42,761 nt of DNA. Origin: Deltaproteobacteria bacterium. Its GTDB lineage: Bacteria > Myxococcota > Myxococcia > Myxococcales > JAHFDP01. Below, piece by piece: positions 9,140 through 15,974 of the stretch. Location of the stretch: the NCBI GenBank assembly GCA_023248955.1, contig JAHFDP010000030.1, positions 1-42,761 of the forward strand, given 5' to 3'. The position numbers and the translations under genes were made by a program. Position 1 is the stretch's first letter, and every line of letters begins with the position of its first letter. The notes below the pieces were generated by a model. That model saw nothing but the letters and a program-made list of their open reading frames with translations. It was not told the DNA's origin and did not search any database.

Positions 9140-9666
9140 ACCAAGCGCTCGTTTCTTTGGCGCTGATTGCAGGCGCCATGACCGTCTATTTAATCGTGCA
9201 CCTGGTTCTTTTTCGCGCCTTTCTTCCTGTCGAGCGTTGGATTGTTTTGAAGCGCATGTATGCGATCGCGTTGCCGCTGATCACGATAGCGGCCCGGTCT
9301 TCGAGCGCCTGCAGCGCGCGCGATTCTGATTTTTTTCGCGGTTCGGATTGGACCTATCTGCTCTGCGCGCTGATGTTTCTCTGGCTTCTGCACAACGCCT
9401 ACTTGATGTTCTACGCGTTCATCGACCGATCGATTAGTATTCGCACCAATGTCGAAGCGCATCTCGCGGGGACGCCGGTCACGTTTGAAGAGCTGCGGCG
9501 CCGCTACGACACGGTCCAGTCCTACCACCGCCGCCTCGAGATTTTGCGCGAGGCCGGCTATCTCGAAAAAGATGGCGAGCGCTACCGCATCACGCCCAGA
9601 GGCGCGTCACTCGCGCGCGGCGTTCGCTGGCTCAAACAGCTCTACCGTCTCGGTCTCGGAGGCTAG
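9136..9666 (+). CDS. Small membrane protein with C-terminal winged-helix-like domain (paralogue B)
   Basis: The 176-residue product overlaps the previous gene by ATGA. It has the same plan as its neighbour: hydrophobic segments at about residues 5-27, 42-55 and 72-95, then a soluble C-terminal domain. The wing-like region is clearer here: VTFEELRRRYDTVQSYHRRL, then ILREAGYLEKDGERYRITPR, a typical winged-helix recognition helix and wing, then VRWLKQLYRLGLGG. The two proteins are thus a divergent tandem pair. The next gene starts directly after the stop, so translation is probably coupled to transketolase. Function is unknown; a membrane-tethered transcription factor or a structural partner of the glycan enzymes are both possible. 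Confidence 0.7.
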   Translation: MNQALVSLALIAGAMTVYLIVHLVLFRAFLPVERWIVLKRMYAIALPLITIAARSSSACSARDSDFFRGSDWTYLLCALMFLWLLHNAYLMFYAFIDRSISIRTNVEAHLAGTPVTFEELRRRYDTVQSYHRRLEILREAGYLEKDGERYRITPRGASLARGVRWLKQLYRLGLGG

Positions 9667-10500
9667 ATGAGCGACACCTTCGCGCGTTCCACGTTCAATG
9701 CGGACGTTTCGGCGAAACGCTGTCTGGCGCTGCGTCGCCGCATCTTAGAAATGTCGCAGACCGTTTCCGCGCTGCACATCGCCGGAGCCTTCTCGTGTCT
9801 CGAGATGGTGGAGATGATCTACTTCCACTTCATGCGCCGAGCGGGAAAGGAGAGCCCTGATACGTTTCTCCTCTCGAAAGGCCACGGCTGTCTGAGCCAA
9901 TACACGTCGCTCGAAATGCTCGGCATTTTGCAGCGTAGCGACATCGAAGGGTACTGCAAGCCGGGCGGATTTCTCGGCACACATCCCGATTACCGCGTGA
10001 AGGCGGGTATCGAAGCGTCGACCGGTTCGCTCGGGCATGGACTCACCATGGCCATCGGCATGGCTTATGCCGATAAGCTCGACGGAAAAGATCGCGACGT
10101 TTATGTGGTGATGAGCGACGGCGAATTGCAGGAGGGATCGGTCTGGGAAGGTATTCTTCTCGCGCCGGCGCTGAAGGTGAATCGTCTCACGGCCTTTGTC
10201 GATTGCAACGATTTTCAGTCGCTTGGTCGCACCAGCGAAACGTATCCGAACTTTTATCCGGTGCCGGAAAAACTCCGCGCTTTTGGTTGGGAGTGCGTCG
10301 AGATCAATGGCCACAGCGCCACGGAAATTCACCGCGCCGTAACGTCGCGCGAGGGCACACGCCCGCTCATGATCGTCGGACGCACCACGAAAGGACGTGG
10401 CGTTAGCTACATGGAAAACGTTCCCATCTGGCACTACCGATCGCCTTCGCCCGCGGAATATCAGCAAGCCATCGAGGGACTTCGCGAGGTGCGCGGATGA
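9667..10500 (+). CDS. Transketolase, N-terminal (thiamine-diphosphate-binding) subunit
   Basis: The 277-residue product covers the pyrophosphate-binding domain of transketolase. The TPP signature reads SDGELQEGSVWEG at about 157-169, followed by the Asn-containing VDCNDFQ. Other typical parts are LSKGHGCLSQY at about 74 and GSLGHGL at about 121. Split transketolases of this kind pair a roughly 280-residue N-terminal chain with a roughly 300-residue C-terminal chain, and both are present here with an ATGA overlap. The enzyme moves two-carbon units between ketoses and aldoses, and can make sedoheptulose-7-phosphate from xylulose-5-phosphate and ribose-5-phosphate. Its place in a glycan operon suggests a dedicated role in heptose precursor supply. 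Confidence 0.9.
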   Translation: MSDTFARSTFNADVSAKRCLALRRRILEMSQTVSALHIAGAFSCLEMVEMIYFHFMRRAGKESPDTFLLSKGHGCLSQYTSLEMLGILQRSDIEGYCKPGGFLGTHPDYRVKAGIEASTGSLGHGLTMAIGMAYADKLDGKDRDVYVVMSDGELQEGSVWEGILLAPALKVNRLTAFVDCNDFQSLGRTSETYPNFYPVPEKLRAFGWECVEINGHSATEIHRAVTSREGTRPLMIVGRTTKGRGVSYMENVPIWHYRSPSPAEYQQAIEGLREVRG

Positions 10501-11408
10501 GAGACACCTTCGCGCGTACGCTTTACAAGGCGGGCAAGGCCAATCCGAAAGTCTGCATCGTGGTGGCGGACATTTCGCCGGCGGGAAGCATGGCTGCGTT
10601 TCGCGAAGAATTTCCGGCGCGTTTCGTCAACGTTGGCGTGGCCGAGCAGAACATGATCGGGCTTTGCGCCGGACTCGCGTTGCGTGGTTACAAACCGTTC
10701 GCGTACACCATCGCCACGTTTTCGATTTATCGCCCTTTCGAATTCGTTCGCGATGACATCTGCTACCAGAATCTTCCGGTGACCGTGGTCGGCATCGGTG
10801 GCGGCGTGACCTATTCCACGCTCGGCGGAACGCATCATGCGCAGGAAGACGTTGCGGTGATGAGCGCGCTGCCGAACATGTCGATTTTGGCGCCGTGCGA
10901 TCCGCTGGAAACGGAATTCGCTACCGATCATTCCGCGAAGTACACGAGCCCGCTTTATTTGCGACTCGGAAAAGCAGGCGAGCCGAAGCTTTCCGAGCAT
11001 GCGCCCGATCCGTGGGTCTTTGGAAAAGTGCGAACGCTTCGCGCGGGTTCGGATGTTTGCATTTTCGCGTATGGACCGATCATGAAGATGGCCTTCGATG
11101 TAGCGGACGCGCTCGAGAAACGTGGCAAGCGCGTGCGCGTGGTGTCGGTGCATACGTTGAAGCCGCTCGACACCGCGGGAATCGCGGAGTTGCTGCGCGC
11201 GCATCCGGCGGCCGTGGTGATCGAGGAGCATTCGTCGCAGGGCGGGCTCGCTGGAAAAGTGAAGCAGATTGCGTGGGACGCGGGCGCGCGGTGTTCGCTC
11301 AAGACGTTCAGCTTGCAAGATGAGTTCATTCACGTGCACGGTTCGCACGCCGATCTCCTCGCCGCGCATGGACTTGAGGCTGGTGCGATCGTCCGAGCGC
11401 TCACCTAA
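10497..11408 (+). CDS. Transketolase, C-terminal (pyrimidine-binding) subunit
   Basis: The 303-residue product holds the pyrimidine-binding and C-terminal domains of transketolase. The catalytic Glu lies in RFVNVGVAEQNMIGLCAGLA at about 42-60, followed by AYTIATFSIYRPFEFVRDD. The phosphate-binding-type GGVTYSTLGGTHHAQEDVA region is at about 102-120, and the C-terminal domain contains the usual VIEEHSSQGGL. It overlaps the N-terminal subunit by four bases and the following SDR by one base (TAATG), so the three are translationally coupled. A heterotetramer with the N-terminal chain is expected. A deoxyxylulose-phosphate-synthase-like variant is less likely, because the split layout and motifs fit transketolase. 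Confidence 0.9.
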   Translation: MRDTFARTLYKAGKANPKVCIVVADISPAGSMAAFREEFPARFVNVGVAEQNMIGLCAGLALRGYKPFAYTIATFSIYRPFEFVRDDICYQNLPVTVVGIGGGVTYSTLGGTHHAQEDVAVMSALPNMSILAPCDPLETEFATDHSAKYTSPLYLRLGKAGEPKLSEHAPDPWVFGKVRTLRAGSDVCIFAYGPIMKMAFDVADALEKRGKRVRVVSVHTLKPLDTAGIAELLRAHPAAVVIEEHSSQGGLAGKVKQIAWDAGARCSLKTFSLQDEFIHVHGSHADLLAAHGLEAGAIVRALT

Positions 11409-12178
11409 TGGGAGCGCCTTTTTCGCTCCAAGGTCGCGTGGCGATCGTGACCGGCGGCGCGGGCCACTTGGGCCGCGCGATCTCCACGGCGATGGCCGAG
11501 GCCGGCGCCACCGTCTATGCGCTTGGTCGCGATCAGACGAAGCTCGCGGCGTTGGAATCGGCGAGCGCGAATTTGCGGGGCGTTCAACTCGACGTCACCG
11601 ACACTGTGGCGTTCACACATTTTGTCGACGAGATCGTTGCGCGTCACGGAACGGTGGACTGCCTCGTCAACAACGCCAACGCTGCGCGCCGCGAGAAGTG
11701 GGAAGATCTCGATGAGGCCGCGTGGCGCGCGGGGATGGACGGCGCGCTCACGCACTACTTCACCTGCGCCAAGGCGGTGTCGCGCGCCATGCTCGCCAAG
11801 GGCAGTGGCAGTATCATCAACACCGGATCGCTCTTCTCGTTTCTCGCGCCGAATTTTCCGATGCATCTCGATCTCGGAAACGCCGCTGCCGCGCACCACG
11901 CTGCTGCGAAGGGTGGCGTACTTCAGCTTTCCAACTATCTCGCCGCGCTCTGGGGACCGTCGGGCATTCGCGTGAACACCGTCAGCCCCGGCTATTTTCC
12001 GCAGAAGCGCGGCACGCCACGTCCGGACTACATGCACGAGGTCACCTTGCGAATTCCGATGAAGCGAATTGGTCAACCGGAAGAGGTTGCCGGAAGCTAC
12101 GTCTTCCTCGCCTCTGACGCAGCCTCGTACATCACTGGCCACAACCTCGTGATCGATGGCGGATACAGTGTCTGGTAG
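11408..12178 (+). CDS. SDR-family protein with His in place of the catalytic Tyr
   Basis: The 256-residue product is a classical short-chain dehydrogenase by length and fold motifs: NAD(P)-binding TGGAGHLGRAI at about 15-25, NNAN at 88-91, catalytic-Ser region INTGS (Ser141), and the C-terminal RIGQPEEVAGSYVFLASDAASYITGHNLVIDGGY. The active-site YxxxK is altered: Lys168 is present but the residue four positions earlier is His164 (AAHHAAAKGG). A normal Tyr-based proton relay is therefore missing, although His could serve or the reaction could differ. It is coupled by TAATG to the transketolase and overlaps the GT2 gene. A nucleotide-sugar or sugar substrate is inferred from context only. Confidence 0.8.
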   Translation: MGAPFSLQGRVAIVTGGAGHLGRAISTAMAEAGATVYALGRDQTKLAALESASANLRGVQLDVTDTVAFTHFVDEIVARHGTVDCLVNNANAARREKWEDLDEAAWRAGMDGALTHYFTCAKAVSRAMLAKGSGSIINTGSLFSFLAPNFPMHLDLGNAAAAHHAAAKGGVLQLSNYLAALWGPSGIRVNTVSPGYFPQKRGTPRPDYMHEVTLRIPMKRIGQPEEVAGSYVFLASDAASYITGHNLVIDGGYSVW

Positions 12179-12887
12179 TCCGACCAACGGCGCGCTGCCG
12201 ATTTCCCTTTCGATCGTGGTGCCTTGTTACAACGAGGAAGAGGGGCTCGAGCCGACGGTGCGCGGGTTGATGGAAAGTCTCGCGGGTGTGATCGCGGACT
12301 ACGAGATCATCGTCATCAACGACAAGAGCAGCGATCGAACTGCCGAAATCGCGGATCGTCTCGCGCGCGAAATTCCCAAAGTGCGCGTGCATCACAACGA
12401 AGTGAACATCGGGCTGGGGTTCAACTACCGCAAGGGCTTCCAGCTGGCGACGAAGGAGTACGTGATCCTTGTTCCCGGCGACAACGAGTTGCAGCCGGAT
12501 TCGGTGAAGTACATCTGCGGCTTCGCGGGACGCGCGGACATCATCGTTTCCTATCCGGAGAATTTTCGGATACGTCCGCTGGTGCGGCGCATCGCTTCGA
12601 CGGGCTTTACCGGAATCGTGAATGGGATCTCCGGAAACAACCTTCGCTACTACAACGGCACCGTTTTGCAGCGGCGCGACAATCTATTGAAGGTTGCCTC
12701 GGTCACCAATGGATTCGCGTTCCAGGCGGAGATTTTGCTGCAGCAGTTGCGCGCGGGCGCCACATACCACGAGGTTCCGTTTCAGCTGAATTTTTCGAGC
12801 AAGCGGATGACCGCGTTTCGGTTGAAGAATGTGGTCAGCGTGGTGTCGACACTGGTGCGGCTTGGGGTGCGGCACCGGCTTCGTTAG
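12156..12887 (+). CDS. GT2-family glycosyltransferase (dolichyl-phosphate-mannose-synthase-like)
   Basis: The 243-residue product has the GT-A nucleotide-binding start SIVVPCYNEEEGLEPTV at about residues 15-31, then IIVINDKSSDRTAEIADRL. The usual DXD position reads VPGDNELQP. No long membrane segments are visible, so it is likely a peripheral enzyme charging a polyprenyl phosphate or acting on an acceptor at the inner membrane. ATG at 12156 overlaps the SDR gene by 23 bases; an in-frame GTG at 12168 would shorten the overlap to 11 and is a reasonable alternative. Its stop overlaps the stop of the convergent epimerase gene by four bases. It is last in the plus-strand operon. Confidence 0.8.
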   Translation: MADTVSGSPTNGALPISLSIVVPCYNEEEGLEPTVRGLMESLAGVIADYEIIVINDKSSDRTAEIADRLAREIPKVRVHHNEVNIGLGFNYRKGFQLATKEYVILVPGDNELQPDSVKYICGFAGRADIIVSYPENFRIRPLVRRIASTGFTGIVNGISGNNLRYYNGTVLQRRDNLLKVASVTNGFAFQAEILLQQLRAGATYHEVPFQLNFSSKRMTAFRLKNVVSVVSTLVRLGVRHRLR

Positions 12888-13768
12888 GCCTTCATCGCCG
12901 CGAGCGTTCGCTTCAATCCCTCGTCGAGGCTCGTGATCGGCAGCGTCGGAAATGCTGCACGCAGCGCCGACGTGTCGAAGTGGCGATGTGTGATCGGATT
13001 CGCGCGCGGCGATCCGACGATGGTGACGGGCCGCGCGAGCACGGCTTGCGCGCGTTCGGCGACTTCTCGAAACGAGACGGCCGTTCCGCTGACTGCGTTG
13101 ATCACGCCTTCGGTTCGATGGCCCAAGCAGCGCGAAGTCAGCGCGCAAAGATCGTCAATGAAGAGATGGTCGCGCCGCTCTTCGCCTTCGCCAAAGAGTG
13201 CGACGCGGCCTTCTTTCGCGGCCGTATTGAGAAATCGATTCGGTCCATACGCACCGTGCGTGTCACCCGGTCCGTAGACGGCGGTTGGGCGGATGAGTGT
13301 GAGCGGAAATTTTCCGGCCTGCGCGGCTTGGCGCAACGCGATTTCGCGCGTGAGGTGCATCGCGCCGTGGAACGTTGATGGATTGCACGGGCTCGTTTCG
13401 CGGATGAGCGAAGTGGCGTCGTCGTAGACTGCGTCGGAGCTCACGTACACGAGTTGTGAGATTGCTTTTCCGGCGAGCGCCTTGGTGACGGATTCCGTCA
13501 TGCGCAAATTGCGAATGACAGTGTCGAGACCGCGTCCGCGATCCGGCGTGAGCGCGGAAATAAAAACCACGGCATCGCCGGTGGCGAGTTGCGATTCCAG
13601 TCGCGTAGCAGCGTCGTTGGAGAGGAGATCGACGTCCTTCGAGCCCAGGCCCACGACTTTGGTTTCGCGCGCAAGGGTGTGCGACAACGCGGCGCCAATG
13701 AAGCCGCCAGCACCGATGATGACCACGCGCGTCGGTGCGGCTGGATCGCTCTGCGAAAGTTTCAGCAT
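12884..13768 (-). CDS. NAD-dependent epimerase/dehydratase-like protein with degenerate YxxxK
   Basis: The 294-residue product has an extended-SDR N-terminus (VVIIGAGGFIGAALSHTLAR at about 15-34), the VYVSSDAVYDD active-site Ser region (about 107-117) and the C-terminal sugar-binding motif RRDHLFIDDL. Where YxxxK is expected, the sequence reads STFHGAMHLTREIAL (about 131-145), with no Tyr or Lys in the canonical spacing. The ATG at 13768 was chosen because it gives the Rossmann start near the N-terminus and a seven-base overlap with the upstream gene; longer in-frame sequence lies inside that gene and is Arg-rich. It is last in the minus-strand five-gene operon. It may bind a nucleotide sugar without classical epimerisation, or use other residues. 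Confidence 0.8.
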   Translation of the reverse strand: MLKLSQSDPAAPTRVVIIGAGGFIGAALSHTLARETKVVGLGSKDVDLLSNDAATRLESQLATGDAVVFISALTPDRGRGLDTVIRNLRMTESVTKALAGKAISQLVYVSSDAVYDDATSLIRETSPCNPSTFHGAMHLTREIALRQAAQAGKFPLTLIRPTAVYGPGDTHGAYGPNRFLNTAAKEGRVALFGEGEERRDHLFIDDLCALTSRCLGHRTEGVINAVSGTAVSFREVAERAQAVLARPVTIVGSPRANPITHRHFDTSALRAAFPTLPITSLDEGLKRTLAAMKA

Positions 13769-15057
13769 GATGGAACTCCGAGGGAGACGATGCGCAAACC
13801 CGCTGCCTGAGCGGTCGTGAGCGGCAACACGCGAAATGGGTCGATGACCAAGCGTCCGTGCATTCTGGAAACGATCTCGCCAATTGGCACGGTGGAGAGC
13901 TCGGGATGCGGCGTAAAAATCACCAAGGCATCGGCGCCGTCGAGCGCGTCCAGCGGAGAATCGTGTTGCCGGCATTGCTCAGTCGTGAGCTCGGTTGGCA
14001 AGGGCGCGATCGGATCCCAGGTGGCGATGGAGAGAGCAGGGCGGGTGCGTTGCAAATGCTCGATGAACTCCACAGATGGCGCGTTCTTGAGCGAATGCGT
14101 TCCGAGCTTGTAGGCGAGGCCCCAGATCGCGATGCGCGTAGAACTTTTTTTCTGCCGTCCGAGCAGCGTCTCGGACAGAACGTGCAGCGGCCAGTTCCGT
14201 CGCCACGCGCTCATCCGAAGCCAAGCTTCGGCAGTGCCCGCTTCCGTCCCATGAAGCGCGGCCGCATCGAGCACGGCGATGAGATCGCGCTCGATATTTC
14301 CGCCCGCAAGCCCAAGACCCGGCGCGAGGTAGGCGTGCTGGCCGATCCGTTTGTCGAGCCGCAGCGCGGGCGCGATCTCCGCCCAGTCCGCACCGTTTTT
14401 TTCGCAAAGCGCGGCCAGCGTGTTGGTCACCGCCACTGTCGAGGCAAGGTAGCAGTTGATGGCGATCTTCGAGAGCTCCGCGCTTTCGATTCGCATCGTG
14501 AGGATCGGGCAGTTGAAGGCCTCGAGCACGCGACGGTAGGCCGGTGGCAACGGTTGCGACGGATTCTCGCAGCCGACGATGTACCGCTCGGGCAGGGTGG
14601 CACGCTCGACGGCGCTTCCGAAGACGAGCGTCTCGACTTGATAAAATGACAACACGCCTTTTTTGGCCAATGCATCGTGACGTGGCCGCAAGAAGCCGGG
14701 CGACACCTGACTCATCACCACCACGATCGCGCTTTTGGCGAGATGGGGCTCGATGGCCTTGAGAATGTTGTCGACGACAGAAGAGTCCGCGCGATTGCTG
14801 GCGTCGGTGGGAACGTCGCGTGTGATGAAGACAACTTCGGCGCGCGTGAGATCGGCCGCGGACGCTGTGTAACGAAGATGGTAGCGTGCCTTGTCTAGAA
14901 GATTGTCGAGGCCTGGTTCGGAAATCGGCAACATTCCCGCGGCGAGCGCGTCGGCAACACCTGGTCGTTCGTCGAACGCGATCAGATCGAAACCCTTGGC
15001 GGCCAACGCGGCGCTAGTGACGATTCCGAGATGCGAGAGGCCGGCCACGGCGATCAT
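13762..15057 (-). CDS. UDP-glucose/GDP-mannose dehydrogenase-family protein lacking the catalytic Cys
   Basis: The 431-residue product has the three-domain plan of the family: NAD-binding N-terminus (IAVAGLSHLGIVTSAALAA), central domain with ESAELSKIAINCYLAS (Lys197 and Asn201, as in the family), and a C-terminal substrate-binding domain starting at about 318 (IAIWGLAYKLGTHSLKNAPS). The catalytic loop, normally GxGxGGxCFPKD, reads APGLGLAGGNIERDL, so the nucleophilic Cys is Asn254. Two-step oxidation of a sugar alcohol to the uronic acid therefore seems unlikely. A one-step oxidation, an epimerisation or a binding role is possible. It starts at an ATGA overlap with the upstream oxidoreductase; the first Met of the longer frame is inside that gene and gives no family-like sequence. 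Confidence 0.8.
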   Translation of the reverse strand: MIAVAGLSHLGIVTSAALAAKGFDLIAFDERPGVADALAAGMLPISEPGLDNLLDKARYHLRYTASAADLTRAEVVFITRDVPTDASNRADSSVVDNILKAIEPHLAKSAIVVVMSQVSPGFLRPRHDALAKKGVLSFYQVETLVFGSAVERATLPERYIVGCENPSQPLPPAYRRVLEAFNCPILTMRIESAELSKIAINCYLASTVAVTNTLAALCEKNGADWAEIAPALRLDKRIGQHAYLAPGLGLAGGNIERDLIAVLDAAALHGTEAGTAEAWLRMSAWRRNWPLHVLSETLLGRQKKSSTRIAIWGLAYKLGTHSLKNAPSVEFIEHLQRTRPALSIATWDPIAPLPTELTTEQCRQHDSPLDALDGADALVIFTPHPELSTVPIGEIVSRMHGRLVIDPFRVLPLTTAQAAGLRIVSLGVPSC

Positions 15058-15974
15058 TTCGTCTGCTCCAACAATCGACGTAGCTCTTCCGCGATCCCGA
15101 TGTCGTTCTCCACGTTCGACCCGCCGGTCGCACACAATTTCTGAAAATGCGCGTACTCGAGTGCCCACGTCGGATCAGGCTGCTCGAGCGTGACGGATTC
15201 TTCGTTCGGCTTTCCGCTCGGCAAGATGCGATCACGCACGGTGAAGACGCTCGGCCCCCACTTGCAAAGTCCGTTCACGTGCGCGGACCCGCGTTCACCG
15301 ATCACGTCGAGCGTAAACGTGTTGCGCCACGACAGCATCGTTGCTTCCAACACCAATGCGGGCGTGCGATCGGTGGCGTGCACCCGCCCGAAGAGCACGT
15401 GATCGAAGCTTTTGTTTTCAACGCGATCAAAACTCCAACTGGTCAGACCGCTCACAGGCTCGCCGAAAAAGAAATGCAGCGTGTCGAGAATGTGTGAGCC
15501 CAAATCGTCGAGTACCCCGGCGCCCGCATCGCGCCACGGCGACTTCTGCACCTCGCGCGCGGTGCCGTTGCCGTAGAACCAGCGGAGCAGATGCAACTTG
15601 CCGAGGCGGCCCGATTGGATCACGCCGCGCATGTGCACGAAGTGGGGTTCGAATCTGTGGTTGTAGGCGGTGTAGAGTGCGACGTGATGCGCGCGTGACA
15701 GCGCGCCGAGTTCGCGCAAAACTGTGTGGTCAGCGGTGAGCGGTTTTTCTACGAGCACGTGTTTCTTGTGCGCGAGCAGGTAACGCAGAATTTCCACTTT
15801 CGCGCCGTCCGGTGTGCAGACCAGCGCGGCGTCGAAATCGGCAAGCGGCGCATCTTCGATTCGTCGGAAGCGCGCACTTGGATCAACGGAATCGACCGTG
15901 ATGGAAACATCCGCACCTGCGATGCGAGCACGTTTTTTCCCCTGCACGCCAAGCCCGATCACGGCGCACTTCAC
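15054..15974 (-). CDS. Gfo/Idh/MocA-family NAD(P)-dependent sugar oxidoreductase
   Basis: The 306-residue product starts at a GTG that overlaps the upstream stop as GTGA, and begins directly with the Rossmann motif CAVIGLGVQGKKRARIAG. The family signature VLVEKPLTADH (about 92-102) contains the conserved Glu-Lys-Pro, and AGAGVLDDLGSHILDTLHFF (about 170-189) supplies the His/Asp region of the active site. These enzymes oxidise or reduce a hydroxyl of a free or nucleotide-linked sugar, often making a 3-keto sugar for later amination or epimerisation. It lies between the dehydrogenase-like gene and the nucleotidyltransferase-kinase gene in the same operon, so a sugar nucleotide derived from the latter is a plausible substrate. 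Confidence 0.85.
   Translation of the reverse strand: MKCAVIGLGVQGKKRARIAGADVSITVDSVDPSARFRRIEDAPLADFDAALVCTPDGAKVEILRYLLAHKKHVLVEKPLTADHTVLRELGALSRAHHVALYTAYNHRFEPHFVHMRGVIQSGRLGKLHLLRWFYGNGTAREVQKSPWRDAGAGVLDDLGSHILDTLHFFFGEPVSGLTSWSFDRVENKSFDHVLFGRVHATDRTPALVLEATMLSWRNTFTLDVIGERGSAHVNGLCKWGPSVFTVRDRILPSGKPNEESVTLEQPDPTWALEYAHFQKLCATGGSNVENDIGIAEELRRLLEQTK

Noticed and set aside
9667-11408. Transketolase as a gene broken in two
   Set aside because: Split N- and C-terminal transketolase chains are a known natural form, and the ATGA overlap and motifs are intact.
15640-15665. GGTTCGAATC, resembling a tRNA T-loop
   Set aside because: It lies inside the Gfo/Idh/MocA gene and no acceptor or anticodon stem could be built around it.
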